The notes under the pieces are model-generated. The model searched no databases. It had not been told where the DNA came from and worked only from the letters and a program-made list of their open reading frames with translations. From Gordionus sp. m RMFG-2023 (lineage: Eukaryota > Nematomorpha > Gordioida > Chordodea > Parachordodidae), in NCBI RefSeq assembly GCF_954871325.1, contig NC_088776.1, positions 34,706,508 through 34,770,507 of the forward strand: a stretch of DNA of 64,000 nt, read 5' to 3'. Position numbers and translations under genes: made by a program. Of the stretch, positions 50,207 to 61,900 are shown piece after piece. Position 1 is the stretch's first letter. The number at the start of each line of letters is the position of its first letter.

Positions 50207-51258
50207 ACGATATTAACTGAACGTCGAGCACATTCGCAAGAGATCAATTTATTTTTAGAGTTGTAAATTTTTTTCACAATGAAATATTATTTACTAAAAT
50301 CTAATTATTGTAAATTTTTATGTTCTTTCTTAAAAAAATTTAATTTATAGATAAATCATGTTAATGATGATATTATTTTGTGAGAATTATATTAAATCTA
50401 AATTTTTATAATATCTATAAAAAAAGAAAAATATTTAAAAAAAAAACATTTTAAAAAAAGAATTATAATAAAAGGATTTTTTGGCTAACACTTTAAATTT
50501 ACTTTACAAAAAAATCATTTCTTTTCTCCCTTTTCTGCAAATATTTTTATTCATTTGACTCTTAATACTTTTTGGGTTAATTAAAATTCAAAATTTTTAA
50601 CAAGATTTTATATTTTTCTGAAAATAGATAATAATAAAAAAGAACAATAATTAATAGACGATTTATTGATTAATAATAAAAAGTAAGGATACTATATAAT
50701 TGTGATGAAAAATTATCCAACTGTGTAAATAATATTGGAATATATAAATTTATATTTTAAAATTTTATAGCAAGGGGGTTGAGGGAGGGGGGAGAGGAAT
50801 TATATCATAAAAATTGATCAATATTTTTTTTAAGTTAGAAAATTATTTATCGTCAAAATTATTTTGGTTATTAATTTCCAATTAGAATATTTTAGTAAAT
50901 ATTTTTATATTTTAAAATTTAAAAAGTTTGATATTTTTTAAAGTAAGAATATAATTTATTATTTTTTATGTTTTTGGATAAGGTTATTTTTTAAAATTTA
51001 ATTCTTTTCAAAAAATAAAATTAGAAAAAATACCATCTATTTTTTTTACTAAACAATAGAAAGTTAATTAGACTTTTTTTACAAGTAGAAATAATTACTC
51101 TAAAACTGAATATATTATTTCAAATCAATAGTTCTAATTATAATAATAATATTGTTAACCTTCTACTCTGCCATACTAGAAAGAACATATTAAATTTTTA
51201 TCTAGCTGTTTATTAATTCGTTATTTTATTTTAAATATTTAAAAAATGTAAATAATAT
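50207..51258. other. Upstream of receptor coding start
   Basis: This should contain the 5' untranslated region or an upstream intron and perhaps the promoter, but I see no convincing TATA box, initiator or upstream exon. An AG (minus-strand GACGTTCAG) eleven bases before the ATG could be an acceptor for a spliced leader or 5' exon. There is a guanine run at 50774-50797; the rest is AT-rich. Confidence 0.4.
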
Positions 51259-52100
51259 TAGTGAAGTGGTCCGGTCCTATCCGTCTTAGACCGGGATCGG
51301 ACCGGACCGATTGTCGGACCGATATTTTTTTGAGGACCGTGGTCCGAACTGGTTTTTTTTATTTTTTACGGTCCCGACCGCGGTCCGGACTGGTCTTTTA
51401 TTATTGTTTAAGTTTGCTTTACTATTCAATAAATATAATTTTTTTGTATATTTTATTTTATGATATTTTTCTAGAGGAGTTATTTTAGATTTTGTTAATT
51501 TTTATTTTACAATATGAAAACCAAAAGTTTGTTCAAGAAACATTTTACTTATAGTACCAATAAAAAACATAGAGTATGTGTTCACTGCAGTACCAAATTT
51601 AATGTATCGTCAGCAATTAGTAACAAAATAATTGTTTATAATTTTTTAAGCAATAAATTAATCAAAATAAGCAGTAATATTATTAAAATATTTTGTTCTT
51701 AAGAAACTGTCTGTATAATTTATTGAAAAAATTACTTAACCTTATTCTTAATAAAATAATTAGGTACCTTAAGCAGACATCTGATAAAACATAAAATATA
51801 TACTTCTAATGATGAATATGAAAATAAAAACACAATCTACTCTTAATTTTAATATGCCCTCCACAAGCACAAAATCATTTTCTTCAATACCATTGGACAA
51901 ATTTTATTTATATAATACTCTTATATTTAATAAAATGATAAAACAAACCAAATTAGGTTAAAAAAATATGTTTTTTAAAAAAATAAAAAGACAGGTTTAG
52001 GACCACGGTCTGGATCGATCTTTTTCTTAAGGACCATGGTCCGGTCCGGACCGAGGGTATCGGTCAAGTCCGGACCAAAGACCGGACTAGACCTTCACTA
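51259..52100 (+). mobile_element. hAT transposon with GGTCCGGACC subterminal words, deletion derivative
   Basis: The 842-bp element starts TAGTGAAG and ends CTTCACTA, flanked by a perfect 8-bp duplication, AATAATAT (51251-51258 and 52101-52108). Both ends hold repeated GGTCCGGTCC / GGACCGTGGTCC words. Only the BED zinc-finger start of the transposase remains (51514-51800); the catalytic part is gone. The open frame at 51261-51488 is a reading of the subterminal repeats. Confidence 0.93.
51514..51800 (+). pseudogene. hAT transposase N-terminal BED zinc finger, with a likely intron
   Basis: From the ATG at 51514 the frame reads KKHFTYSTNKKHRVCVHCST, the first half of a BED finger (aromatic start, C-x-x-C). 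The second half, TLSRHLIKHK (His pair), lies at about 51764-51795. A GT-AG intron at 51620-51763 (144 bp) joins them in frame as SSAIS|TLSRHL, giving a complete C2H2-type BED motif. BED fingers bind DNA and are typical of hAT transposases. After the finger the coding sequence ends in a deletion. Confidence 0.72.
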
Positions 52101-52108
52101 AATAATAT

Positions 52109-54149
52109 TAAAATGAAATTTAATACAAATAATTATTTAAAAGAGACTGAGGTGAAACAGAACATGCAGCATGTCAGAAGACCTCGTTTCATTTGAGAAA
52201 TATCAAAGCTTAGAGAGGAAGCCTAACTTCTAAGACAATTATACGATACTAGTGTGGCTGCAATTACAATACAATTTATATTGTATTGACAGGCGTGAAC
52301 GCATGATTTCGTTAAGGGAGGAGGGGAGCCATAATTAATTTGTTTTTAGGATTGTTTTAGGAGTTATTAATCAATCTCTTAGATCTCAGAAATTTATTTG
52401 GACTAGTGATTATAAAATTGGCAATTTTTTATATACAAATTTAAATTAAGGATATATATATAATCAGCGTAATTCATAGAGCATGATTCAACAATGACAT
52501 ATAATTTGTGAAATTGGTCTGCCCTAATTTCCTTAAGTTCAAATATATATTTTTAGATCTCATAATATCAATCAAATCGATATCTTCTTTTTTGGATTAT
52601 TTTACTTTAGTTTTGCAGTTAAAAAGTTTCAAGATTTGTTGGGAAATTTTAAAATAGTAGATGAATATAAACCAAGGATAATTTGAAATCGACATGAATT
52701 AGAATAAATTAGTTGCCTATTTATTTCTGCTGTGAATATGATAAATAGCTGTAAATTAGAATATATGTGCAATATAGAAATGATTATTATAAAATATAAA
52801 TTAATAATAATATTTTTAAAAAATATAAAAATATTTTAGCTGCCATCTAAAATTATTTAGCTTTGTATTGATTATAATTATTATCCATAAATTTAGAGAA
52901 GAATAAAACTAGTTCTTTATTATAAAAACACGACTATTCTTTAAAAACAACATCATGTTCAAAAGAGTGTAAGTTGGTTTACTATCCTTTTCATAAAAAC
53001 AGTTTTCAGAATCAGCATCATTGAATTTGATCTCATCTTTGACTTCAATTATTATTCTTAAATAAGCAGTTGATATGAATATTATTGCTCAAATATTAAA
53101 CTTATAATAAATGTAATTAAGAGATTTTTAAAAGCTTTGGGTCGATTTTTGAAAACGGGCCTATTAAGATTTTAACCAAAACAATTTTATGTAAGCCTCG
53201 AGATTTAAAAAATAGATCTCCAAACCTTTCTGCCATCTACTAGTAAAATCTCTAGATTTACATAAGATTATTTTGGTTATTATCCTAATCGGGCTTTCTA
53301 AAAATCGACCATAATCGGGGCTTTTTAACAAAACTAAGTGATCGAGATATTATTTAACATTTATGAATTGTATTGATTATTGCACCAATAAATGCACAAA
53401 TATATTGCCGTGAGTTCAAAACAAAAATATACCATTGGTGGATACATAAAGAAATATTATTCACACTATCCACGAAACAAAATTAAAAATATAAAATATT
53501 TGTATTAATTAAACTTTTACTTCTTAATATATTTTATTTTGGACATCGTTTTGGGCTGATATAATATATTATCAATAAGTAATGACGCAACTTTTGTATA
53601 AATGAAAAGTAAAGGTATACATTGAATATGACAAGAAACACTTATGTCAAATATCGCTATTCTGCTATAATTTAATTTTATGCCTCTTACTGTGTTTCTA
53701 TAGTCATATTGTATAGAAATCTACTAACTTATATATACCACTTATACAGTAGCTACAATTGATATTTAAGTATTCTATAGGTGGTGTAACTCTCTTCCTA
53801 ATTTGTTTTAAAATAAATATATTTGGAAAAAATTTTGAAAATACATACCTTTTTTTAATTTAAAATAAAATTTTTATAATTTGTTTATAAACTTAATCAT
53901 TATAAAATAAATACCTTTTTGTGTTTATAAATATTTATTATGTATTAAAATTATTTTTAACCGATTATTTTCAAAATCATATTATCTTTAATTTTATATT
54001 TAATGTGAATACTAGAAAAATAACCTTAGCAAAAAGTACCTCAAATAAAAGCCCTTAGAAAGTAATAAAAAATATACTATGAAAAACATTCTAGAAAAAA
54101 AATCCACAGGAAAAAAATCAGGAAAAAAATCAGGCAAATATGCCTATAA
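52109..54149. other. Upstream AT-rich block
   Basis: No gene is recognised. It contains copy B of a dispersed repeat at 52345-52740. Near 54090-54135 CAGGAAAAAAAT words recur, resembling the inner part of the MULE end at 57588. Confidence 0.5.
52345..52740. repeat. Dispersed repeat, copy B
   Basis: This matches two blocks in receptor intron 8 (6600-6720 and 7620-7860). Shared words include CAGAAATTTATT and ATCAATCAAATCGATATC followed by ATTTTACTTTA. The copy is diverged. No terminal inverted repeat or coding frame is seen, so the class is unknown. Confidence 0.5.
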
Positions 54150-54433
54150 AGCTATTTTCAGACAGAATTTTTTTCTAAGAGGTTTACTAGGCATGTTTAC
54201 AGTTTATTTCCAAGCATAGGAAAATAATTTGTGGTAAATTTTTTGCAAATAATATTTTGAATTTTTTTAGAAGTTAGTGAAGATTTTAATTCTATTAACG
54301 TTTAAATGACGCCTGTGAGTCATCAATTGCAAAATTTTTTATATTGCACCTAAAAATGTATTTAGAAAAATAATTGTCATTTGGTTGGAAACTATAAAAA
54401 ATTCTGAAAAAAACGTTCTATCTGGAAATTGCC
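54150..54433. mobile_element. PIF/Harbinger-like MITE, copy 2
   Basis: The 284-bp element has inverted ends: AGCTATTTTCAGACAGAAT on the left and GGCAATTTCCAGATAGAACG read inward on the right. It is flanked by TAA on both sides. The ends align base for base with those of the element at 40993-41331, so they are the same family. This copy is more diverged and noncoding. Confidence 0.78.
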
Positions 54434-54436
54434 TAA

Positions 54437-56090
54437 GTATGTACTTTTTTTATAAAAAAATCCATTTTACATTAGAGGGTATCAAGGATTCTCATTAATA
54501 GTAAATCCTATTTTATTTTTCTTAAAAATACGCCCTTTTTAAAAATTTTTTTTGTTAAATTGGTTCATTTGAACTTTAACTTGACCATCACTTCTAATTA
54601 TATCCTTAATCAAATTTAAATTAAATAATTATAGAACCTTAAAGTTATAAAGATCTAAAGAATATTTATTAATTTAATGAAGAGCCTTAAGAGAGGTTAA
54701 CATATCATTAACTCTCGAACCTACAGGGATGAACCACGAGACTATAAACGCTGTGATAGAATATATCTCATTCTTTGGCAATTGGACCAGCCGCTTGTGA
54801 TTATTCAGTAGAATCTTTACGCATATAATAAGAACCGTTTTACACAAATTTTAGAAACTTTTAAATCCAATTCATTCAAACCATATCCTAATTCCGGTTA
54901 TTAATACCCTTTTGGAAAACCTTGAGGAATTCTTCATAAAAAAATATTTGGTAGAAATGTTTTCACAATACTGGGATAGTTGTGAAGAGCTTCATTATTT
55001 GCTAAAATATATTATTATAATAACCTAAGTAAAAAAATGTGAGTTCTTATACTTTAATGGTCTTTATTTTTAAATTTTATTTAAAAACAAAAAATTATAG
55101 CTAAAAATACACCATATGTGTCTCATTAAACAGTTTTCAAATTTAAAAATAACATTGCATGATGCAACAGTTAAATTTTAAACATTTTAAAACAAAGATA
55201 ACTTATATTGATAAAATCTTGAATGATAAAATATTTAAATTTTATCAGTATATTTTAAAATAAAAATTTATATTTAAAAAAATCAGTCCATGAACATGGT
55301 AAATTAACATTTTCCTACTTCATAATTCACACATAAAGGATACAATGGGAAGTAAAGAAAGAGATGAAATCAATCTAGATTTTTTAATGTAAAAATCTCA
55401 TCATTAAATCATTGACCGCGTTAATTATCATATTAGATATCTGGTATACTTATAATTGGTAGCATATTCAATGTTTTAGGATTAACCTTTTCGCCTCCCC
55501 ATTGAAAAATTTGTTAAAATATTTATTTTCATATTGTTTTATTGGTAAAATCCGCAAAAATTTTTTTACAAATATTGTTTTAATTATATGTTTACGCGTT
55601 TTTATAACATCCTAAAAGAATATATTCTTCCAGGTTTATGAAAGTTTATAAAAAATAAACCCTCCTATAAAATATTTATAAAACGATTTATCGAACAAGA
55701 TTTAGCTAAACAACAGGAAATTGAATTGTGCCAATATAGGCACATTCGGTTGAAGATTAACATATAAAATATTTTATTCCACTTATTGATTTTTTTCATT
55801 GTATATTTTTGTTTATCACAGCAATCAAAAGTGTTAATTATACCCACAGAAAATTAATTAAGGTATTAAGAAAGTCTCCCAATTTTACTATAAAATTTTG
55901 AAGGAACCTATGATAAATTATATTAAGATTTCAAATTTTAGTATATAAATATAGACAGAATCAAACATTATTCAAGATCAATGAATTATTGCAAGCTCTT
56001 TATGCACATGATTACTTAGATTCATTACCTAATATAGAAAAAATTAATCTTTATTTTTGCCACCTTATTTATTATTAGCACCTTCGGTAT
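54437..56090. other. Upstream AT-rich block
   Basis: No gene, transposon end or RNA gene is recognised. The minus-strand frame at 55665-55847 shows no conserved motif. Confidence 0.5.
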
Positions 56091-57288
56091 CACGTCAATT
56101 CGGCGCAAAAAATTCAGCGCGGCGGCAATTCAGCGCGTATCTATTACAGTTGCAATTTATTATATATTACTTAGTATAAAAATATAAGGATGATTAAATA
56201 GAAGTCATTTTGAATGTTAGTATTATTAATTATTTCTTCATATTTATTTTTACAAGAATCTCAATTTTATTTACCAAATGTATAATATCGAAAAAAATTA
56301 ACTAATATTTATACCTATTTCTTTGATTGACCAATTTACCACATAAGGTATGTTGATTAGTAGCCAATGTTATGTAAGCCGAGATTTTGGGCATAGAAGA
56401 AAGAAAGAAAAAGAAAGGTTTGGACCTCTATCTCGAATCTTACATATTATTTTTGCTAGAATTCAAATCGTTTTTAAAAATAGACCCAACCATTATCCAT
56501 AAAAATCAAATTAAGACTGACTCATTTTTAGATTTATTAAAAATCCTTAAATTCTATTAATTCTTTTTTAAAAAAAATTATGCATAGGCTAATTTTTTCT
56601 ATTATATAAATCAAAAATTAAATGTGTAATATCAAAAAAAATTAACAACCAATATTTATACCTATTTCTATGGTTGACCAATTTACTACATAGTTATGTT
56701 AATTAGTAGCCAATGTTATGTAAGCCGAGATTTTGGGCATATTACTTATCAGGGGGGTATATTATTTTTTTAAACTTAAAATTAGGCGTGAAAAGGGGAT
56801 TTAAGATTTACCATTATAGTACTTATCAGGGGGTATTTTAGGTTTATTTTTAAAAACGGTTGATTAAGATTGTAGCCAATAATATATAAGATTAGAGATA
56901 GAGGTCAAATCTTTCTCTTTCTTTCTTCCCTCTATGCGCAAAATCTCCAGGCTTATATAATATTGGCTACTAATCAACATACCTTAGAATGTGGTAAATT
57001 GGTCCATTAAAGAAATAGGTATAAATATTAGTTAATTTTTTTCGATATTACTCATTTAGTAAATAAAATTGATTTTTGTAAAAATAAATATGAAGAAATA
57101 ATTAATAATACCAACATTCAAAATGACATCTATTTAATCATCCTTATATTTTTATACTAAGTAATTTATAATAAATTGCAACTGTAAGAGATACGCGCCG
57201 AATTTTCGCCACGCCGAATTGAAGCTGCGCTGAATTTTCGTACGCTGAATTGTCGCCACGCCAAATTGTCGTGCGCCGAATTGACGTG
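56091..57288. mobile_element. Foldback-like element with long inverted repeats and CGCCGAATT end arrays
   Basis: The left arm (56091 to about 56455) and right arm (about 56870 to 57288) are inverted copies of each other with many scattered differences, starting CACGTCAATTCGGCGCA and ending TGCGCCGAATTGACGTG. The outer part of each arm is a short array of words like CGCCGAATTNTCG, about five copies on the right and three on the left. Between the arms is an extra direct copy of part of the left arm (about 56628-56746) and a duplicated ACTTATCAGGGGG word. No coding capacity was found. The flanks share only AGCAC, so the duplication is uncertain. It could be a MULE or another DNA element. Confidence 0.8.
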
Positions 57289-57587
57289 GAACCAGCACAA
57301 AATTATTTTGTTTCATATTGAATTTTATACAAAATTTATATAATAATTTATTTAGTCATTTACTACAAATATTTTTTTAAAATATGATATGAAATATATA
57401 TTTATAATCAAATTATGCCCTTTAATAATATTGTTTTAATTTTTAATAAAAGCGTTGGTCCCATATGCAATGATCAGTATACTTAACTTATACTATTTGT
57501 TAAAATGTCTATATAATTTTAAAAAATCTACAGTAGTTATATCACTTACCTAACAAACATGATAAATTTGGTAATAGGGAAAAAAAA
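57289..57587. other. Short AT-rich spacer
   Basis: This lies between the foldback-like element and the MULE. Nothing is recognised. Confidence 0.5.
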
Positions 57588-58938
57588 CCCCGGAAAAAAA
57601 ACTCCTGGAAAAAAACCCCCGGAAAAAAAACCCCAAGGAAAAAAAATTTTAAAAAAAAAGAAAATCGTTATTTTTTAAAAAATTTTTCTTGTCAATTTTT
57701 CTTAAATTTTTTTCTCAATTTATTATTTTCTTCCAATTTTTGCTTTAAGTCATTGTTAATCTTTATTTTTCTAACCTTTTTTCAATTTTTTTCTTCTCAA
57801 TTTTCACTTAATTTTTTAGTATAACCTATCTATAATTAATATTGATAAATAATTTTATAAGCGAATGCCATAACAGCTATTAGACTCCAAAAAAAACACA
57901 AAATATGTCTAAATATCAAGAACGGGATTTATTTCATGATCCATTATATATATACATGGATTTCGAAAAGTCTGCTATGAGCGCGGTTAAAACTGTCATT
58001 GGTGTGATTATTAATATGTTAAATTATTTATATTTATTTTTTCAATTAGGAGATCACATCATAATCAAAGGATGCTTTTACCATTTGTGTCAAAGTACCC
58101 ATAGAAAAATTTAAAAGCTAGATCTGGAAAGCCAATACAGAATCGATGAAGCCCTAAGCTTCTAATGTGGCAAGATGGACAGCTTAGGCATTTGTTCCTT
58201 TATGTGATATGGGCAATGCAATTGCATTCCTTAGATCGGTTACTCCGAGCAATGGTAAGGATATTCTTAAATATTTCGATAAAAATTACATCAATGGACT
58301 ATCAAGGGAGGTCACAAGAAGCAATTCTCAATCCCAGAAAGGTCGAATTGGGCCTCGATTTCCTCCAGAAACTTGAATCAGAGCACTCTATCCAACTAAT
58401 AACTCATAAATTATCAATGCGAAGGTTCGAATCATCGTTTTCTAATCTGTTGGGAATAAACACCCATCAATCTGGGTATTGATTAAAAAAAATGAAATGC
58501 AAGGTGGCTGCTGATGAAACCAAACTTGAACGATGGCGTGTAGGTAGTTGGACACTGAAAACAAAATCGCAGTGCTTAAACAAGAAAAAATGCTGATATT
58601 CAAATTGGTACTGGGAAAAAAAACCCAGTAAAATAACCCATGTATTACTTATTTTCGTAAAAATTTTTGCTATAGTAATAAATACAAAATCCATCCTTAA
58701 TTACTATATTAAGTAGACTAAATTTGACAAAATTTGCAATAAGATCTGTTTATTTTATTGATAAATCATTAGTATGTATATAATTTATTATTAAATTATA
58801 TTTTTATAATATTTTTTTCTAAAATACTAATTTGTCTATACCTTATATAAATCTAAATAAAAATATACCGATATTATTAGATGTTAAGTAATTCGAAAAA
58901 AAATTTTGGGGTTTTTTTTCCAGGAGTTTTTTTCCGGG
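57588..58938 (+). mobile_element. Mutator-like (MULE) DNA transposon, decayed
   Basis: About 1350 bp long. The ends are inverted repeats of 31 bp: CCCGGAAAAAAAACTCCTGG from 57589 and the same text read inward from 58937, differing only in the lengths of A-runs. A decayed transposase of the MULE type lies inside (57905-58600). Near 58610 a second, shorter AAAAAAAACCCAG word occurs. No clear 8-9 bp duplication is visible because the flanks are A-rich. Similar G/T-run words at 26040-26115 and 54090-54135 may be fragments of related ends. Confidence 0.87.
57905..58600 (+). pseudogene. MULE transposase fragment, with intron and frame changes
   Basis: A D-containing piece is readable from 57905: MDFEKSAMSAVKTVIG, then after a likely 48-bp GT-AG intron (58002-58049) DHIIIKGCFYHLCQSTHRKI. 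DFE-x-A and GC-F-HxCQ are hallmarks of the MULE catalytic domain. Further on, in other frames, are YRIDEALSF, CGKMDSLG, then YFDKNYINGLS, RIGPRFPPETWN, and YQCEGSNHRFSNLLGINTH. The last two match the conserved P-ETWN and N-CEG-N-F segments of FLYWCH-associated MULEs. At least three frame changes and several stops interrupt it. The usual N-terminal part is missing. Confidence 0.85.
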
Positions 58939-61900
58939 ATTCAAAATAAAGATAGATATGTTAGAAATATATACTCGATTAAATTTTATGTTGTTGTTTT
59001 TTTTATTAAATCACGTCTCACTTTAATCTATTCATAATTCTGATGTGTAAAGGATTGTAATAATTTCCTAAACACAGTTAAAAATATTAACACCTTAATA
59101 TACTTTTAATTTAAATAATGATGCTAGAACAAATTAAGGTGGCCGTTTTTCTATTAAATTAAAAAACTCTGATAGATATTCTTTTTATCATACACTCAGA
59201 TCATCATGATCTATATTTTAACTGAATCTCACTCTTCAAACTATGATTGTTTTTAAAATAAATAAAAAGTTCTGACGTGCCTTGTGCTCCTTGCTCCGGT
59301 TAAGTGTGTATTTTTTTAATATTTAATAATTATATTTTTAAAAAAACTTAAAAGAAATTTCATAAAATATCTCGTACTAAAAATATTTTGTCTATACTTA
59401 TTATTGATATCAAGTAAATTCCTATCGTTTCCCATTTTGAAAGCTACATTTTTCTCAAATCGCTTTTTTTGAAATAATGAGATCAAACCGCTATAAAAGC
59501 GAAAAAATAACATAGGAAAAATAAAATAAAAAATATTAAAATAAAAATATCTAATTTAAATCTTTTACCGGCATGTCTTACTCAGAGGCCCAAAGAAGAA
59601 ATAAAATAAATTATAACCCCCTTTCTGTAAAAATATTATAACTATGCTACAGCTCATATTCATATTTTTAAAAGGCTTTTTTTGAACCATGTTTTTTTAT
59701 TTGAATTAAGAAAACCCGTAACTAAACCTAATTTTTAAGAAATGAGGACTAAATAACATTAACTGCTATTTACCATAAATAATAATACAAGTTAAATAAA
59801 TCTTTTAAATTTTTTAGTGTATTTCTATGTATAATATTAATATAGATTATTTTGTTTATAATTAAAACAATGTTATGAAAACATTTATATTATAGAATTA
59901 TAATTGGAAACAAAAAAAATAATTTTTATAATCACAGATTTTTTCAATTATATATTTTTTTTCATTTTCATATTAAATATAATATTTATGCTAAATTGAA
60001 AATAAATATATAAATTTAAAATATAATAATAAAAAACCTTAAAAAAATGTAATTCTTAAAACAATATTTGCCAGTCATAATAATGTTACTATACATAAAA
60101 ATAGTGTTTTTTGTGCCTATTTCTAATTACATCTGGGTTTTGGGAGCGGTATTTTAGTGTAGGTATTGTTTCCAAGTTTATTTTTGCAAATAATCGTTTA
60201 TATCAAAATCTATTTTGTATTTGAGGATCACACAAAAAATAATAAACTTAATCTTACTACATTTCAAAAAATTTAGGTTAGACAGGAGCATATCGGAAGG
60301 TTTTTGTAAATAGGTTCATAAAAATTAGAATTTTAATTAAAATAATCGAGTGATACTTCCTATTCCACACCCTATTATAGTGTCTTTTCTATTTAATACA
60401 AACATAACAAGTTTAGGGTTACAAAACAGTGGGCCAAGTCCAAGCAACTCGGAGTATGAAATGGAAGTCAGATAACTTTGAAAAATTTTAAATTAACACA
60501 AAGCTTGTAGTCATTATTTTATATGCCTTTAATCTAACTTATTATGATAGATGTAATTTAATAATTTTTATATGATAATTTGTATTAAAATTTATTGATT
60601 TGAATTAAAAAATAATTAAATATTCCATTATTAATTTAATAAATTAACCAAATCAAATTTGTTGAAAATGTCTAACATCATTTTAAATATTTTGTTTATT
60701 AGATGCAACATGCTTTAGTGTAATATTTTTTAATTATAAAATAAACCATAGGTGTATGAGTAGCCAGAATTTTTGCCAATGGAGGGTAAGGGGAAGTGAG
60801 AGGGGGGAAGGTATTTCAGAATTTTAGTATTATATATATCACTTTTTTTATAATTAAAATACTTTTTTCTAAAATTTTGAATTCATTATATTTAAAAAAA
60901 ATTATTGGTACTTACTATTCTAATAAATTGTTTAAATTGACACATATACATTATTGGAGATATTAGGGAAAATTTTTCATCAGCTTAAAAGAATATTTAT
61001 AAAAATAATTCTAAAGTCCCCCCCTCTTAACCACATTTTTGAGTATGTACCCAGGTTATGTCACAGGTAACGAAGCTAGTAAATATCCTCATAGTAATTT
61101 TTTTTCTTTAGATATAGCCCTACGATAACAACTTCTATGTTATATATCGTGAAATAAGGATAAATTATGTGCAAAATTTTATCACTTCTTTAGGGATCAA
61201 AATCGAACTCTGAAACAGGTATTAGCCTATATTATTTACAGAGCCTAAACCAACCCTGAATTGGTAAAAATGTTGTTCCCCTAATCTAATCACTAAAGAG
61301 ATCTGAGAAATGGTTTGACGTTTTGATATCCTAATTATTTTAAAGATTAGATTACATTATCAATTTTGATTGATAAGTATAGTAACAATATAGAAATTGT
61401 ATATTGATATTTGACGGTGTCATACTCAAGTTAACGTATAGAAATTCAATCAACTATTAATAATTAACAAAAAAAGAATTAAAATTAGGAAAAAAATAAA
61501 CATATCAAAATTAGCATAAAAATGTAATTGATTTAAATAGTAATAATCAAATCAATACACAGGAACTAAAATTTGCAATCTAAAATAGATTAATTTTCTC
61601 CCTTCGTAGTCGTTGACTCCGATCCCCCTTAGGTTCCCATCCTCTGGTCATAAAATTTAATTAAAAATGGCCTGACAAATTATAAAAAAATACCAAATAT
61701 AAAATGCTAAATAGGATTGTTAGTTTACCAGAAGTAACATGCTCTTTATCACTAGAGTCAGATGTGTTAGCATTAGCGTTGCAAGCCTCCCTCTATCACA
61801 TAGAGGGACCCATAGCGTGTGGGTAATATTTATTCATTTATTTTGAAAGAGGAGGGTCAAAAAAATTTAGGGGGTGTGAGGGCAATTGAATTTAATCACG

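Noticed and set aside
51261-51488. Arg/Asp-rich small protein
   Set aside because: It is a translation of the GGTCCGGACC subterminal repeats of the hAT element.
58165-58482. A 105-codon protein in the MULE
   Set aside because: It mixes wrong-frame sequence. The conserved MULE motifs (YFDKNYINGL, RFPPETWN, CEGSN) lie in other frames of the same stretch, so it is not listed as a gene.
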